Shown: positions 9,293-18,900 of the stretch, in pieces
Layout of the letters: each line of letters starts with the position of its first letter
Position numbering within the stretch: the first letter of the stretch is position 1
Assembly (NCBI GenBank): GCA_050953825.1
Contig: JBMNNF010000007.1
Span: 1-23,970, forward strand
DNA length: 23,970 nucleotides
Source: DUQW01 sp050953825
GTDB taxonomy: Bacteria > Bacillota_I > Bacilli_A > Acholeplasmatales > Acholeplasmataceae
Direction of reading: 5' to 3'
Made by a program: the position numbers and the translations under genes
The notes under the pieces: generated by a model
What the model was told of the DNA's origin: nothing
The model's database searches: none
The model's input: only the letters and a program-made list of their open reading frames with translations

Positions 9293-9747
9293 AAAAAATA
9301 TTAATTATAAGAATAGTTCTAGGATTTATTGTTGGTGCCATTATGGGTAATTTAATTACTTTATTGGTTAATCTTGGTTATGGTGAGGGAGCTAGTGTGG
9401 TATCGCCACATCAAGTTGAAGCATTGGGAGAAGTGTTAGCGATAATTCTCCAAACCATCCTCTCAGGATTACTCGGAATAATAGGTTTTGGTGGCATTTC
9501 TTTTTATGATATTGAATCATGGAGTTTATTAAAAGCGACTATCGCCCATTCAGTATCAATCCTTATTGGATTTATTGTCGTATTTACCGTCCTTCAATGG
9601 GTGCCATTTACTTTTGTTAGTTGCTTAATTATTGCGGTTATTGTCCTTGTTGTATATGCAATAATTTGGCTAATAATGTATTTGATTTGGAAAAAAGAAG
9701 TTGAAAAAATGAATGAGGATTTAAAAGCCTATAAAGAAAGAGAATAA
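9289..9747 (+). CDS. DUF3021 family membrane protein, LytTR partner
   Basis: This 152-aa integral membrane protein has four predicted helices at about residues 6-29, 46-68, 80-102 and 108-133. A charged cytoplasmic tail (WKKEVEKMNEDLKAYKERE) follows. The helix layout, size and position directly behind a LytTR gene are those of DUF3021 proteins. AGGAGG at 9271-9276 lies inside the end of the LytTR gene, and the start overlaps its stop by 4 bp. By analogy with LytTR regulatory systems of streptococci it probably holds the regulator inactive at the membrane until a signal arrives. The signal is unknown. Confidence 0.85.
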   Translation: MKKILIIRIVLGFIVGAIMGNLITLLVNLGYGEGASVVSPHQVEALGEVLAIILQTILSGLLGIIGFGGISFYDIESWSLLKATIAHSVSILIGFIVVFTVLQWVPFTFVSCLIIAVIVLVVYAIIWLIMYLIWKKEVEKMNEDLKAYKERE

Positions 9748-9775
9748 TAAACCCTATATATGAAACAAATATTTT

Positions 9776-9808
9776 AAAAGACTGCATTTTACATATACAG
9801 TCTTTTTT
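9776..9808 (+). terminator. Terminator of the LytTR-DUF3021 operon
   Basis: AAAAGACTG (9776-9784) pairs with CAGTCTTTT (9798-9806) and is followed by further T residues. It is almost the same sequence as the terminator at 12805-12836. Confidence 0.85.
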
Positions 9809-9812
9809 AATG

Positions 9813-9880
9813 ACCGAATAAACCAAAAAATAACCGATTACGCATTTAGGTTTGATAATCAAAAAAATAAAAAATATAAT
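9813..9880 (+). promoter_or_regulatory. LytTR-type promoter element, copy 2 (before the broken lipoprotein gene)
   Basis: ACCGAATA (9813) and ACCGATTACG (9833) are 20 bp apart. TTGATA (9852-9857), a 17-bp spacer and TATAAT (9875-9880) follow. Transcription would start near 9887, giving a leader of about 76 nt. Confidence 0.7.
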
Positions 9881-9962
9881 GAAATCAAATACGGGAGAAC
9901 AATTAGAAATTGTTACATTGGATACTAAGTTTATTTAGTCTATTTCGTAGTAGGAGGTTATC

Positions 9963-10598
9963 ATGAAAAAAACAATTAGAAACCTTGGCACCCTAATAGT
10001 TATTTTCTTATCTGTCTTGATGTTTTTATATGGGTGCGAAGAAAATTCAGGTATTTCTTTAGATAAAAGTGAAGTAACCATTACATTAGGTGAAGAAATA
10101 CAAGTAGGAGTATTAAACCAATTTCTTGGAGATCTAGTTTGGGAATCAGAAGATCCTAATGTGGCCACTGTTGAAGATGGTAAGGTGATTGGCGTTTCTG
10201 AAGGAACAACCTATATCACTGTTAAAAGTGGTGAACTAGAGGCAAAAATTAAAGTAGTAGTTGTTCCTGAGTCAGAAAGAAAATATATCATTACTTGGGT
10301 TGATCATGACGGAACAGTTTTAGAGGTAGATTCAGAAGTTCCAAGAGGAACAATCCCAACATATGATGGAACAAGACCATCAAGAGATGGTTTTAATTTT
10401 ATAGGTTGGGATCCAGAAGTAACTGAAGCCAATAGTGATCAAATCTATACCGCTCAATACGGTGCATCAGCTGACACATACGAAATTACTTGGAAAAATT
10501 GGGATGGAACAACACTAGCAACCAGTGTTGTTTATGGTGGACAAACACCAATTTATTCAGGACCACTTCCAACTAAGGAATCAGATGATTACTTATGA
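9963..10598 (+). pseudogene. N-terminal fragment of a frameshifted BspA/InlB-type lipoprotein gene
   Basis: This is the first piece of one gene that would have run from 9963 to 12762 (about 930 aa). The start has AGGAGG 5 bp upstream. Residues 1-25 form a lipoprotein signal with lipobox LYGC, Cys25 being the lipidated residue. Residues about 32-100 are a bacterial Ig-like (Big_2) domain (VTITLGEEIQV, VWESEDPNVATVEDG, KVIGVSEGTTYITV). Residues 108-166 are an InlB/Listeria-Bacteroides type repeat (ITWVDHDGTVL, FIGWDPEVTEA, YTAQY), and a second repeat begins at 173. The frame then stops at 10596-10598. The next frame continues the repeat as YDYMFAGWSPQA, so a 1-base indel near 10590 broke it. 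The product would be an exported, lipid-anchored surface protein. Confidence 0.8.
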
Positions 10599-10943
10599 TT
10601 ATATGTTTGCAGGTTGGTCACCACAAGCCATGGAGCCAGCGCGGTTATAGAAGAACCTACACAGCTCAATTTGTATGGAATTAAGAGAACATACACCAGT
10701 AACATGGGTAGACACAGCAGTATATAATCCGAGTACCCAACTCATAGTTAGTACTAGTACTATATACTGAAGACGGTAGAAGCAGGGACATACCCCGATC
10801 TATGCTGGCCCAGAGCCAGAATAAACCAGATAGTGCAGACTGGGGATATAAATACATCTTTGAAGGATGGGATCCGATACCAGGCCGACCTTACTAAAGA
10901 TATGGAGTATAAGATCAGTCTATGCTAGAGGGCATATGATTGC
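10599..10943 (+). pseudogene. Degraded InlB-repeat segment with many indels
   Basis: No frame stays open here, yet pieces of two more InlB-type repeats can be read by switching frame: MFAGWSPQA near 10603, RTYTAQF near 10650, TPVTWVD near 10695, then AGPEP near 10805, KPDSADWGYKYIFEGWDPI near 10825-10882 and TKDMEY near 10895. At least five frame changes fall within about 350 bp, while the rest of the gene has one more. The stretch is also less AT-rich than its surroundings. This looks like either a decayed repeat block or a stretch of poor consensus sequence. Confidence 0.7.
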
Positions 10944-12080
10944 GTGTGGTATAACTGGTATAATGAGCCAGAAGTTTTAAAACAAGAACGGTATAAAATG
11001 GAAGAACACACGAAACCAAGTGGTTATAAAGAATTAAAAATTCCTGATGAAACTTTATATGAAGGAGAAACACCAAGAATTTTTGATGATTACGGCTATT
11101 CGTATGAATTTAAAGGTTGGTTTAGTAATGATGAGTCTCGTTCATGGAATGATCTTCCAATGACTAAAACCTTAGAACGTGAGTATTTAGCCACTTATCA
11201 ATGTGTGCCACTTGAAGATAATCCGAATCAAGTTGATAAGTTTACTTACCGGGTTTATGATGATTTTTATTATCCAGCATGTATTATTACGGGATATACT
11301 GGAGATGATATGACTGATCTATATATCCCAACTTGGATTGACGGATATATGGTAATTGGTATTAGCACTGATGCCTTTAGGGACAATAACCAAATTGAAA
11401 CATTATATATTGGGGATAATGTTAAACGACTTGGGTATAGTACATTTAAAGGATGTTTGAATTTAAATGTTATTTCTTTTGGTTTAAATATGACTTATTT
11501 AGGTGACACTATGTTTGAAAACTGTACCTCTTTAAGCCGAGTTTACATCCCCGAACAAATTACTGAGATTGGCTATTGTTGTTTTAGTGGATGTACAAGT
11601 TTAATGGCAGTCACTCTACCTGATAATTTAGAAACTATCGGAGGTGGAGCTTTTAGTGAGTGTGAGAGTTTAACTGAAATTACAATTCCTGATAAAGTTA
11701 AGTGGGTTACCGGATTTAGAGATTGTACAAGTCTTCATACGGTTAATCTTGGTGCAGGAGTAATTGGAATTGCAGCTGGTTGTTTTAATGGGGATATCGC
11801 ACTTCAACATATCAACTTAAATGAATTCAACTTAGAGCATATTAGCGATTATGCTTTTAAAGGATGTGAAGAATTAGTAACTCTTAGAATGCCAGATTCA
11901 CTTAAGACAATTGGGAAAAAGGCATTTGAAAATTGCACTGGATTATTATTAGTTAGTTTTTTTGGTGATAATCCACAACTAGAATCGATTGGTGAATGGG
12001 CATTTTTAGGATGTTCAAGTTTAATGGGATTAAGTATTCCGGCAAGTGTAACTCAGCATTGGAGAAGGAATTGTTGGTGA
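10944..12080 (+). pseudogene. Central LRR fragment of the frameshifted lipoprotein gene
   Basis: This is an open stretch of 378 codons without a credible start; the first ATG has no RBS. It begins with the end of an InlB-type repeat (YEFKGWFSNDESRSW, LATYQC) and then enters BspA-type LRR_5 repeats with the 22-24 residue pattern of an IP strand, IG, AF and a C-x-x-L turn (for example EITEIGYCCFSGCTSLMAVT and ALQHINLNEFNLEHISDYAF). The frame is lost near 12055: LSIPASVT should continue as SIGEGIVGDCEHLYSLEVMP, which is found one frame over. A single missing base explains it. Confidence 0.75.
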
Positions 12081-12099
12081 TTGTGAACACCTTTATTCT

Positions 12100-12762
12100 T
12101 TGGAAGTGATGCCAGGTAATCAAAAATACAGATCAAAAAGTGATATGATTATTGATATTGAAAACCAAAAGATTATTGCTGGATGTAATGGTTCAGGAGA
12201 AATACCGACTGATTCTACAATTACGGTAATTGGTTCAAGCGCTTTTTATAAGACGAAAAAATTTAATCTTGATAAGACTTTAATTATTCCAAATAATATT
12301 AAAAAAATAGAATCTTACGCTTTCTATCAATGTCTTGGTCTTCCATCACTAGATCCGACATCAATCACCTTTACCGATCATGATAGACACTATGAACATT
12401 GTCCAAAATCAATCTTTGTTCCAAGTTCAGTAGAAGTCATTCAATCGGGTGCATTTTATCTTGATTACACACCGGAACAAGGCGAGTGGAAAAGATATTA
12501 TTGTGTTTATGTCGATAAATGTGTTGATTATGCAATTCGAACTGGAGCTGAATGTCCTGAAGGTCTTGCCTACGCGTACCCACAATATTCCGGTGGATAC
12601 TATAAACAAGTATTTGCGATAAACTGTACCGTCCACTACCGTTATGAAGGAGATCCGGCTAATTATCCTCGTGGCGTTTTAGGAACTGCTTATGGATATT
12701 GGCACAGAAATCATGAGCTATGGACATTTGATGAGTGCTATCCGAAAGCTCCAAAAGAATAA
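12100..12762 (+). pseudogene. C-terminal fragment of the frameshifted lipoprotein gene
   Basis: This frame is really open from about 12056 (IGEGIVGDCEHL) and continues the LRR_5 series (TITVIGSSAFYKTK, IIPNNIKKIESYAF, VPSSVEVIQSGAF). It ends in a unique tail rich in Tyr and Cys that closes with WTFDECYPKAPKE. The tail differs from the FWYSE-type tail of the two intact paralogues downstream. The ATG at 12100 lies inside the LRR region and has no RBS. A perfect terminator follows, so the transcript end is preserved. Confidence 0.75.
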
Positions 12763-12804
12763 TTATTATCTAAAAGAAAAATAAAACATTACTAAAACTC
12801 TGTT

Positions 12805-12836
12805 AAAAGACTGCATTTCACATATGCAGTCTTTTT
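12805..12836 (+). terminator. Terminator after the broken lipoprotein gene
   Basis: AAAAGACTGCAT (12805-12816) pairs with ATGCAGTCTTTT (12824-12835) around a 7-nt loop and is followed by T. Between it and the next promoter (12837-12920) I see nothing but AT-rich sequence. Confidence 0.9.
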
Positions 12837-12920
12837 GTTGAACAATAGATTTGTTATTTAACAGAAATCAAGAAATAAACAATATGTTTAAAAAAATAAT
12901 TTTTTAACCAATTATTAATT

Positions 12921-12988
12921 ACCGAATAAACCAAAAAATAACCGATTACGCATTTAGGTTTGATAATCAAAAAAATACAAAATATAAT
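12921..12988 (+). promoter_or_regulatory. LytTR-type promoter element, copy 3 (before the 845-aa lipoprotein)
   Basis: ACCGAATA (12921) and ACCGATTACG (12941) are 20 bp apart. TTGATA (12960-12965), a 17-bp spacer and TATAAT (12983-12988) follow. It is nearly identical to copy 2 over more than 60 bp. The leader that follows, with GAAATTGTTACAT and TTTCGTAG before the RBS, also matches copy 2. Confidence 0.7.
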
Positions 12989-13089
12989 AAAACTAAACAC
13001 GAGTAAAGAAATTCGAAGTTAGTTAAGATAAGAGAAATTGTTACATAGATATTAGTTTTATTTATTGGATTTCGTAGGAGGAGAGTTTT

Positions 13090-15627
13090 ATGAAAAAAAT
13101 AGGTTACTTTTTAATATTATTATTTCTAGCAATTATTTTTCTTTCAGGGTGTAATGGTGATCAAATTGAAAAATATAAAGTTATTTGGAAAAATCACGAT
13201 GGAACAGTTCTTGAAGAAGATCTAGAAGTACCAGCAGGTACTATGCCTGAATATAATGGTGATATTCCAACTAAAGAAGGTGGATATACTTTTGATGGGT
13301 GGACACCTGAATTAAGTATTGTGGTTGGAGATGTAGAATATACAGCAGTATTTACTAAAGATGAAGAAGTTGTGGTCAAAGTTGACGATTATATTTTTGT
13401 TGAAAAAGATGATGGATACGCAATTGTTAAATATTTGGGTAATGATGTTAATGTTGTAATTCCTAGCAAATATCAAGAAAAACCAGTAATTTCAATTGAA
13501 CAATGGGCATTTTATGATAATAACATAATGGTATCGTTAGTTATTCCTGATAGTATTATCTACATTGTGGAAGATGCTTTTGCTGCATGTGAAACATTAA
13601 AAAATATTACTTTTGGTAAAAATGTAAAATCAGTTGAAATGCATGCATTTAATGGTTGTCAAGCATTGGAGGCAGTTAATTTGCCAGAAGGATTAACTAC
13701 CATCGGTATATGTGCTTTTGCAGAATGTGAATCACTTAAATCAGTTAGCATTCCAAACAGCATTGAAAGTTTCGGAGAAGAAGTGTTCTTTATGACAGAA
13801 GGAATCACATTCAATGAATACCAAAACGGATACTATTTAGGGAATGCCGAAAATCCATATTTAGTCTTCATCAAGATGATTGATGATACTCAAACCACCA
13901 TCACTATCCATGATAATTGTAAACTGATTGCTGACGGGGCCTTGATGTCGACCAAAATTACTACCGTTAATTTTGGTAGTGGTGTTCAAATAATTGGTAG
14001 TGGTGCATTCAGTGGTTGTGATAGTTTAACCGAACTAACCATCCCTGATAATGTTATTAAGATTAGTTACGGTGCTTTTTATGGCTCATCAATAACAAAA
14101 GTTACGCTTGGTAACGGTGTGAAATATATCAATGGTTCGGCATTTTCAAATTGTGAGGAATTAAAAACAATATCAATTCCTAACAATGTTGAATATATTG
14201 GTAACTACGTATTTGATTATTCTGATTCTATAATTAAAACTGAACATGAAAATGTTTATTATTTAGGTAATGATACTAACCCTCATTTATTATTGCTAAA
14301 AGTAATAGACAACGCAAGAAGTAATATTACGATTCACGAAAATACCAAATTCATCAGCAATGCTGCCTTTGCTAATTGTCGATCATTAACCTCAATTACA
14401 ATTCCTAAAAATGTTAAAAGTATTGGCGAAGATATCTTTTATGGATGTAAAAATTTAACGGAAGTAATTGTTGATGATAATAATACAGTTTATGAAGCAC
14501 CAAATAAAAAAGCGATTATTGAAAAAGAAACACATACTTTAGTTGCTGGATTGAATAATACAGTAATACCAGAAGGTGTTACTTCAATTGGCAATTTCGC
14601 ATTTTATGATTGCGGAGAATTGACAGAAATTATTATTCCAGAAGGTGTTACTTCAATTGGTGACTATGCATTTAGGTATTGTATGAAATTAGAAACGGTT
14701 TCACTGCCAAGTACTTTAGTTAGAGTTGGGGAATACGCTTTTGCTGATTGTTATAAGATAGTAACATTAACCTTACCTAATAATCTTAAATATATTGGAA
14801 GTTCAGCATTTAATCGTTGCCGCGCATTATCGTCAATTACTATTCCAGATTCAGTTACATATCTTGGTTATGGTGCCTTTGGTGATTGTTCGGCTGCAGA
14901 AAATCTCGTTATTGGAAGTGGTGTTGTTGTAATTAGTGTTAATGCTTTTGATGGGTGTGAAGCCTTAACCTCAATTACAATTCCTGATACTGTAAAAATG
15001 ATTGATGGAAATGCATTTTATGGATGTAAAGCGGCAACGTCTATAACAATTGGTAGTGGAGTGATGAATATTGAGGATGTAGCTTTTGGTGAATGTAATA
15101 ATGTGACTGCGGTAACAGTTGATAGTAAAAATGAATTTTATGATTCAAGAGAAAATTGTAATGCGATTATAGAAACCAAAACAAACACTTTTGTTGCTGG
15201 ATTTGAAACATCAAAAATTCCAAATAGTATAACAGCTATTGGTAGTTTCGCGTTTTATTATTGTGAAAACATAAAAAATCTAACTTTAAATGATAACATA
15301 ACATCTATTGGCAATCATGCATTCTATCGTTCAAAACTCGAAACAATAACTTTAGGAAAAGGATTGATCTCTATTGGTGCCGGGGCTTTTAATGGGTGTA
15401 AACAATTAAATATGATTATTATTCCAGAAAGTGTTACTACTATTGGCTGGAGCGCTTTTAGAAATTGTGACAATCTTAAGATTTATGCAGAAGCGACCGA
15501 ATTGCCAACTGATTGGGATGAAAATTGGAATTTAAGTAATCGTCCAGTTTTCTGGTATAGTGAAACTTCTAATCCGGATGGTTCGCATTGGTATTATTCC
15601 GATGGTGTTCCAACAGTTTGGACATAA
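13090..15627 (+). CDS. BspA-type leucine-rich-repeat surface lipoprotein
   Basis: This 845-aa lipoprotein has a signal peptide ending in lipobox LSGC with Cys21. One InlB-type repeat follows at about 29-88 (KVIWKNHDGTVLEED, TFDGWTPELS, YTAVF). A long run of LRR_5/BspA repeats covers about 120-800, with a 23-residue period of the form I-P-x-x-V-x-x-I-G-x-x-A-F-x-x-C-x-x-L. Three longer inserts interrupt it, two carrying a YYLGN-type motif. The tail (about 800-845) is Trp/Tyr-rich and starts FWYSE. At DNA level some repeats are almost identical, for example the units at 14569 and 14638, exactly 69 bp apart. GGAGGAG lies just upstream of the ATG. It carries the LytTR promoter element. Such proteins are lipid-anchored on the outer face of the membrane and usually act in adhesion to host tissue or other cells; the ligand is unknown. 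Confidence 0.88.
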   Translation: MKKIGYFLILLFLAIIFLSGCNGDQIEKYKVIWKNHDGTVLEEDLEVPAGTMPEYNGDIPTKEGGYTFDGWTPELSIVVGDVEYTAVFTKDEEVVVKVDDYIFVEKDDGYAIVKYLGNDVNVVIPSKYQEKPVISIEQWAFYDNNIMVSLVIPDSIIYIVEDAFAACETLKNITFGKNVKSVEMHAFNGCQALEAVNLPEGLTTIGICAFAECESLKSVSIPNSIESFGEEVFFMTEGITFNEYQNGYYLGNAENPYLVFIKMIDDTQTTITIHDNCKLIADGALMSTKITTVNFGSGVQIIGSGAFSGCDSLTELTIPDNVIKISYGAFYGSSITKVTLGNGVKYINGSAFSNCEELKTISIPNNVEYIGNYVFDYSDSIIKTEHENVYYLGNDTNPHLLLLKVIDNARSNITIHENTKFISNAAFANCRSLTSITIPKNVKSIGEDIFYGCKNLTEVIVDDNNTVYEAPNKKAIIEKETHTLVAGLNNTVIPEGVTSIGNFAFYDCGELTEIIIPEGVTSIGDYAFRYCMKLETVSLPSTLVRVGEYAFADCYKIVTLTLPNNLKYIGSSAFNRCRALSSITIPDSVTYLGYGAFGDCSAAENLVIGSGVVVISVNAFDGCEALTSITIPDTVKMIDGNAFYGCKAATSITIGSGVMNIEDVAFGECNNVTAVTVDSKNEFYDSRENCNAIIETKTNTFVAGFETSKIPNSITAIGSFAFYYCENIKNLTLNDNITSIGNHAFYRSKLETITLGKGLISIGAGAFNGCKQLNMIIIPESVTTIGWSAFRNCDNLKIYAEATELPTDWDENWNLSNRPVFWYSETSNPDGSHWYYSDGVPTVWT

Positions 15628-15654
15628 AAATAAAGTAACTTAATGTAGAATAAT

Positions 15655-15700
15655 AAAAATCCTGCGCCACACATTAATCGGTAAAAGCGCAGGATTTTTT
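15655..15700 (+). terminator. Terminator of the 845-aa lipoprotein gene
   Basis: ATCCTGCGC pairs with GCGCAGGAT across a 19-nt loop and is followed by TTTTT. A run of A residues precedes it, so it may be bidirectional. Confidence 0.85.
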
Positions 15701-15722
15701 AAACAATTTGCCAAAAATTTTA

Positions 15723-15757
15723 TTGATTTTCATGACATTATAGTTATATACTATAAT
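15723..15757 (+). promoter_or_regulatory. Possible promoter of the 1008-aa lipoprotein gene
   Basis: TTGATT (15723-15728) followed after 16 bp by TATATA (15745-15750) is one option; TATAAT at 15752-15757 is another -10 candidate. The leader of about 160 nt holds a weak hairpin, AAAAGAGCA against TGCCTTTT (15801-15832), ending in a T run. A second TATAAT at 15902 is too close to the ATG to serve. No ACCGATTA repeats are present. Confidence 0.35.
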
Positions 15758-15919
15758 TGAGAAATATGCGAAGTACAAAAAGTTCATATGACAATTTTAT
15801 AAAAGAGCAGTACCACACACCTAATTGCCTTTTTTATTATATAATGCCTTTTAAATTGTATCAATCTATACAAATTAACGATATTTCTATTAAAGAATTA
15901 GTATAATGGGGGAAAATTT

Positions 15920-18900
15920 ATGAAGAGGAAAGTCGTATTTTTAATTGCTATTATTGCGTTACTTTTTTTGACAGGTTGTGGCGATAATGGCCAAGGGTTA
16001 ACTATCGATTTAGACTTACCGGAAGAAGTATCACTTGTTGATTGGAAGTTAGATTCAAAAAAATTAACAATAGGAAGTGAAGTTGAATTTTTAATTACTC
16101 CACCAACAGGAAAAGAGTTAAAAGAACTAAAGATTAATGGTGTTGATCAAACATTAACTGTAGTTAATAATCGGTTTACCACCGAAATTGTATCTGGATT
16201 AGAAATATTGGTTACTTTTAAAGATATTGGTTCATCTGAAGATCCAGATACATATACAGTTACATTAGGCGAAGGTTTATATGCTGTTGATGAATTAACT
16301 AATTTGGTGGCAGGAACTAAATTCTATATTTATATTAATGTACCTGACGAGAAAGAGGTCGATCAATTTAAAGTTGATGAAAATGTGATTGATTTAGAAG
16401 GGTTAGAATATTATTATTTAACAGTCACTGGAAATCATAATGTAACAGTTACATTTAAAGATATAGGAACATCAGAAGATCCGGATACATATACAGTTAC
16501 ATGGAAAAACTATGATGGTACTGTGTTAGAAACCGATACTGGTGTTGCGTTTGCAACTATGCCAAAATATGATGGTGATATTCCAACTAAACCAGGAGAT
16601 TACTATTTTAAAGGTTGGTCACCTAATATTAGCATTGTTACCGAAAGTGTTGAGTATACAGCGATATTTGTTGATGGTGCAACACTAGCATTAGATTATG
16701 TATTTATTGATTTAGGAGAAGGTTATAGTATTTATGGTTATTATGGTCAAGATAATTTTGTTTTTGTTCCTAAAACTTATAAAGAAAAATCGGTAATTTC
16801 AATTGAAGGATATGCTTTTTATAACAATAAAAAAATAAAGAATTTAACCCTTCCAGATAGTTTAATTGAAATTAAAGAATATGCTTTTGCTGGATGTTCA
16901 AACTTACAAAATGTTACCTTTGGTAGTGGATTAAAGAAAATTGGAGAAGCTGCCTTTAAACAATGTAAAACATTAGAAACAATTCGCTTACCAGAGGGAT
17001 TTACCACTCTTGGAGAAGCTGCATTTTCTTTATGTAGCAAAGTGGATTTGGTTGTTTTACCAAATAGTCTTGAGTTCTTTGGTTTCCACGCACTTTATGA
17101 TGTTGATGACGTAGCATTTATTGAATATGAAAACGGAATATATGCTGGTAGTGCTGACAACAACTATTTAGTTCTTGTAGAACCTAAATACTCCACTATA
17201 GACACAATTAAAATCCATGATAATTGTAAGATTATTGGTAATAAAGCGTTCCATTATTCATCGAGTTTAAAAACGATTGATTTTGGTCAAGGCGTTCAAA
17301 TAATTGGTGATTTCGCTTTTGCTTATTGTAGTCAACTAGGTAGTATCACCATTCCTAAGACGGTTACAAAAATTGGTGATTCTGCTTTCTCGAGGTCATC
17401 AATTACTTCATTAGGGTTTGCCGATAATAGCAGAATCAAATCTATTGGCTCATATGCTTTCACAGGATGTGCTAACATAACAACACTTTATTTATCTGAA
17501 GGCTTAGAAGATATTGGGAAAGATGTTTTTACAAGTTCTGATATCTCTAATAAAACAACATATGAAAATGCTGTTTATTTAGGTAGTACTAGTAACGCAC
17601 ATTTAGTGTTATTAAATGCTTGTAATAAAGATATTGAAAACGTAAAAATTCACGCTGAAACAAAAATAATTGCTCCGTTCGCTTTCGATGATTGCAATTC
17701 CTTAACTGAAGTAATAATTCCTTCAAATGTTAAATACATTGGAGAAGGCGCTTTTCGTGATTGTGATGGGTTAGAAAGAACTAAAGTGGATTTAGCTAAT
17801 AGCACATATTCATCACCAAATGATACGGCAATTATTCATAGAAACACGAGAACCTTGATTAGTGGATTAAAAAATGCAACCATTCCAAAAGATGTGCGTC
17901 ATATTGGAAATTTCGCTTTTGCAAATACTAAGATAACATCAATTACACTTCCAGATGGATTGATTAGTATTGGTGAAAGTGCTTTTGAGGAATGTGGTGA
18001 ATTGGCATCAATTAGTATTCCTGATACCGTAACTACTATTAAACCATACGCGTTTGCATCTTGTACAATGTTAACATCAGTTAAACTCCCTAATAAGCTA
18101 CCATATCTTGATCAAGGAATGTTTAGGTTTTGTATCTATTTAACATCAATTGATATTCCAAATTCAGTGTCATATATCGGAAGAGAAGCATTTTTAAATT
18201 GTTTGGATTTAGAAACTTTGGATATGGGAAATAGTTTAACCGTAATTGGTACAAGTGCGTTTTCAGGTTGTCAATCACTACGAGCAATCTCAATACCAAA
18301 TCATATTAAAGCTTTAGAGTATCAAGCGTTTCATGGATGTTCGGGTGCATTATCAATTTCAATAGGAAGCGGAGTGGTTTCACTTGGTGAATTCGTATTT
18401 TCAGGTTGTGATAGTGCTACAACTTTGGTAGTTGATCCCGAAAATAAAGTGTTTGATTCGCGCGATGATTGTAATGGAATAATTGAAACCAAAACTAATA
18501 AATTAGTTGCCATTATCAAAACGATAGAAATTCCAGAGAGTGTAACTATAATCGGTAATGGTGCATTTTATAAATGTGACACGATGGAAAGCATTAAACT
18601 TGGTGATAATATTAAAACCATTGAAGAATATGCTTTTGCGATAACTACATTTAAATCAATAATATTAGGCAAAGGATTGACTTATATTGGCGAAAGAGCA
18701 TTTTTTGAAAGTAAGTCGTTAACTTCAATCATCATTCCAAAGAGTGTTCAAAATATTAGTTATGATGCTTTCCGAAGTTGTAATAATTTAACTATTTATG
18801 CTGAAGCTACAGAAGAACCTGCTTACTGGACTTATTCATGGAATTATAGCAAACGTCCAGTTTATTGGTATAGTGAAACCCCAAATTATGATGGAGCACA

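Noticed and set aside
10944..12080. An independent gene starting at 10944
   Set aside because: There is no RBS or signal peptide, and its sequence continues the upstream lipoprotein repeats in another frame. It is a fragment of the broken gene.
8743..12988. The three repeated intergenic elements as an insertion sequence or mobile repeat
   Set aside because: The copies each hold a complete promoter at fixed distance to a gene, have no terminal inverted repeats and no transposase nearby.
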